In this document: one piece after another, positions 63,215 to 64,000 of the stretch
How positions within the stretch are numbered: the stretch's first letter is position 1
Layout of the letters: every line of letters starts with the position of its first letter
Source: Geomicrobium sediminis
Lineage (GTDB): Bacteria > Bacillota > Bacilli > Bacillales > Marinococcaceae
Reading direction: 5' to 3'
Length of the DNA stretch: 64,000 nt
NCBI RefSeq assembly: GCF_016908595.1
Contig: NZ_JAFBEC010000004.1
Span: 186,001-250,000 of the forward strand
Notes under the pieces: generated by a model
What the model was told of the DNA's origin: nothing
What the model saw: the letters and a program-made list of their open reading frames with translations, nothing else
The model's database searches: none
Translations under genes and position numbers: made by a program

Positions 63215-64000
63215 CTAACGATCAGGGCTCGGTTTTCGTGTGTGTTGCCGTTCAACGTCTTGGTGATCCGTCGTTTTAGGGCGCTCTTTCATCATCCATT
63301 TTGGCAACCGGATGAGTGCATCTTTTTGATCGGAATACACGAATGGCGATAGATCAGACATGTAGGGAATACCAAATGACTTTAAGCTTGATAAATGAAG
63401 CAACATCGCTGTAAAACCGACGGAGATCCCTAACAATCCAAAGGATGCCGCAAGCCCCATAAAACCAAATCGCAAAATCCGAAACGGACTTGCCATGCTA
63501 TAGCTCGGAAAGACGAAACTTGCGATTGCGGTAAGTGAGACAACGATTACGACCGCTGCAGAGAAGATTCCCGCTTGTACAGCAGCTTGTCCGATTACAA
63601 TTGCCCCAACGATTGAAACGGCCTGTCCGACCGGTTGAGGCATTCGAATTCCGGCTTCTCGTAAAATCTCAAAGGTGATTTCCATAAGGACGGCTTCAAT
63701 AAAGGTAGGAAACGGCGTTCCTTCACTTTGAGCGGCAAGGTTACCGAGCAATCTCGTTGGAATTAATTCTTGGTGAAACGTCGTAATGGCAATATAAAGA
63801 GAAGGAGCAAGTAAGGCGATAAAGGCAGCGCCGAATCGTAACAGTCGAACGAGTGAAGCGATGTCTGCTCGTTGGGTATGGTCTTCAGCATTGTGAAAAA
63901 ACTGTACAAAAAGTGCGGGTACGATCAAGACAAACGGTGACCCATCCACGAAGATTGCCGTTTTTCCTTCAAGTAAATGAGACGTAACCGTATCTGGTCG
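63215..64000 (-). CDS. Spore germinant receptor A subunit, partial (N-terminus beyond window)
   Basis: The frame is open to the window edge; 261 C-terminal codons are present, entering with RPDTVTSHLLEGKTAIFVDGSPF, a signature of GerAA-type proteins. Membrane helices follow (FIALLAPSLYIAITTFHQELIP, VSIVGAIVIGQAAVQAGIFS, LLGISVGFTAMLLHLSSLKSFG), then a basic, hydrophilic tail. First gene of the A-C-D-B-B operon on the minus strand; 13 nt separate it from gerC. Confidence 0.95.
   Translation of the reverse strand, partial: RPDTVTSHLLEGKTAIFVDGSPFVLIVPALFVQFFHNAEDHTQRADIASLVRLLRFGAAFIALLAPSLYIAITTFHQELIPTRLLGNLAAQSEGTPFPTFIEAVLMEITFEILREAGIRMPQPVGQAVSIVGAIVIGQAAVQAGIFSAAVVIVVSLTAIASFVFPSYSMASPFRILRFGFMGLAASFGLLGISVGFTAMLLHLSSLKSFGIPYMSDLSPFVYSDQKDALIRLPKWMMKERPKTTDHQDVERQHTRKPSPDR

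Noticed and set aside
1-64000. CRISPR arrays, tRNA or rRNA genes, known riboswitches, prophage
   Set aside because: No regularly spaced identical repeats, cloverleaf sequences, rRNA signatures, T-box or SAM/other riboswitch cores, or phage structural genes were seen on either strand.

Overview
This window comes from the chromosome of a spore-forming, motile, Gram-positive member of the Bacillaceae. The gene order matches two stretches of the Bacillus subtilis map: cinA-recA-rny-ymdB-spoVS-miaB-ymcA-cotE-mutS-mutL-miaA-hfq-spoVK-hflX-ynbB-glnR-glnA, and lexA-ynzC-tkt-sirA-yneF-ccdC-yneK-citB-yneP-yneQ. Very acidic extracytoplasmic proteins (OpuAC, a SurA/PrsA-like lipoprotein, the flagellin centre) and a complete OpuA glycine-betaine importer suggest a salt- or alkali-adapted species. 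That lifestyle is inferred, not shown.

Layout. 0-25.6 kb is core genome: DNA repair and SOS (recA, mutS, mutL), RNA metabolism (DEAD-box helicase, RNase Y, MiaB, MiaA, Hfq, RicA), sporulation (YmdB, SpoVS, CotE, SpoVK), Dps and nitrogen control (glnR-glnA). 25.6-34.1 kb is an accessory segment with longer intergenic gaps. It holds small orphan genes, a flagellin gene with a CsrA-type leader, a two-gene OLD nuclease plus SF1 helicase module that looks like a compact Gabija-type phage-defence system, a structured segment of unknown nature, a lone methyltransferase, a candidate small RNA and a complete IS30-family insertion sequence. 34.1-51.8 kb returns to core genes: lexA and a tiny divergent SOS-controlled membrane protein, transketolase, SirA, aconitase, NadE, MetA, a YkuI-type degenerate EAL protein, a dipeptidase and a SurA-like lipoprotein. 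51.8-57 kb holds the opuA operon and cheV. 57-64 kb is mostly minus strand: a HAD phosphatase, a flavin reductase, a YitT protein and a spore germinant-receptor operon (gerA-gerC-gerD-gerB-gerB) that runs off the right edge.

Regulation visible in the DNA: LexA boxes at recA and at the lexA divergent region, a PerR box on dps, a GlnR/TnrA box before glnR, SigD promoters on hag and cheV, and two GGA-loop hairpins plus a GGA-containing ribosome binding site in the hag leader. About 27 intrinsic terminators delimit the transcription units.

Most interesting items: the compact Gabija-like pair (28.9-31.6 kb); a 37-residue SOS-induced membrane peptide where yneA would normally be; CotE with an Arg/Glu/Asp repeat tail; the hag leader; a candidate sRNA at 32.93-33.01 kb; a probable AUU start on the ykuI homologue; a Ger operon with two B subunits; a tyrosine recombinase lacking expected catalytic histidines; and a 6 x 21 bp GC-rich repeat array. 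Identifications rest on reading motifs and recalled homologues; no database search was run.
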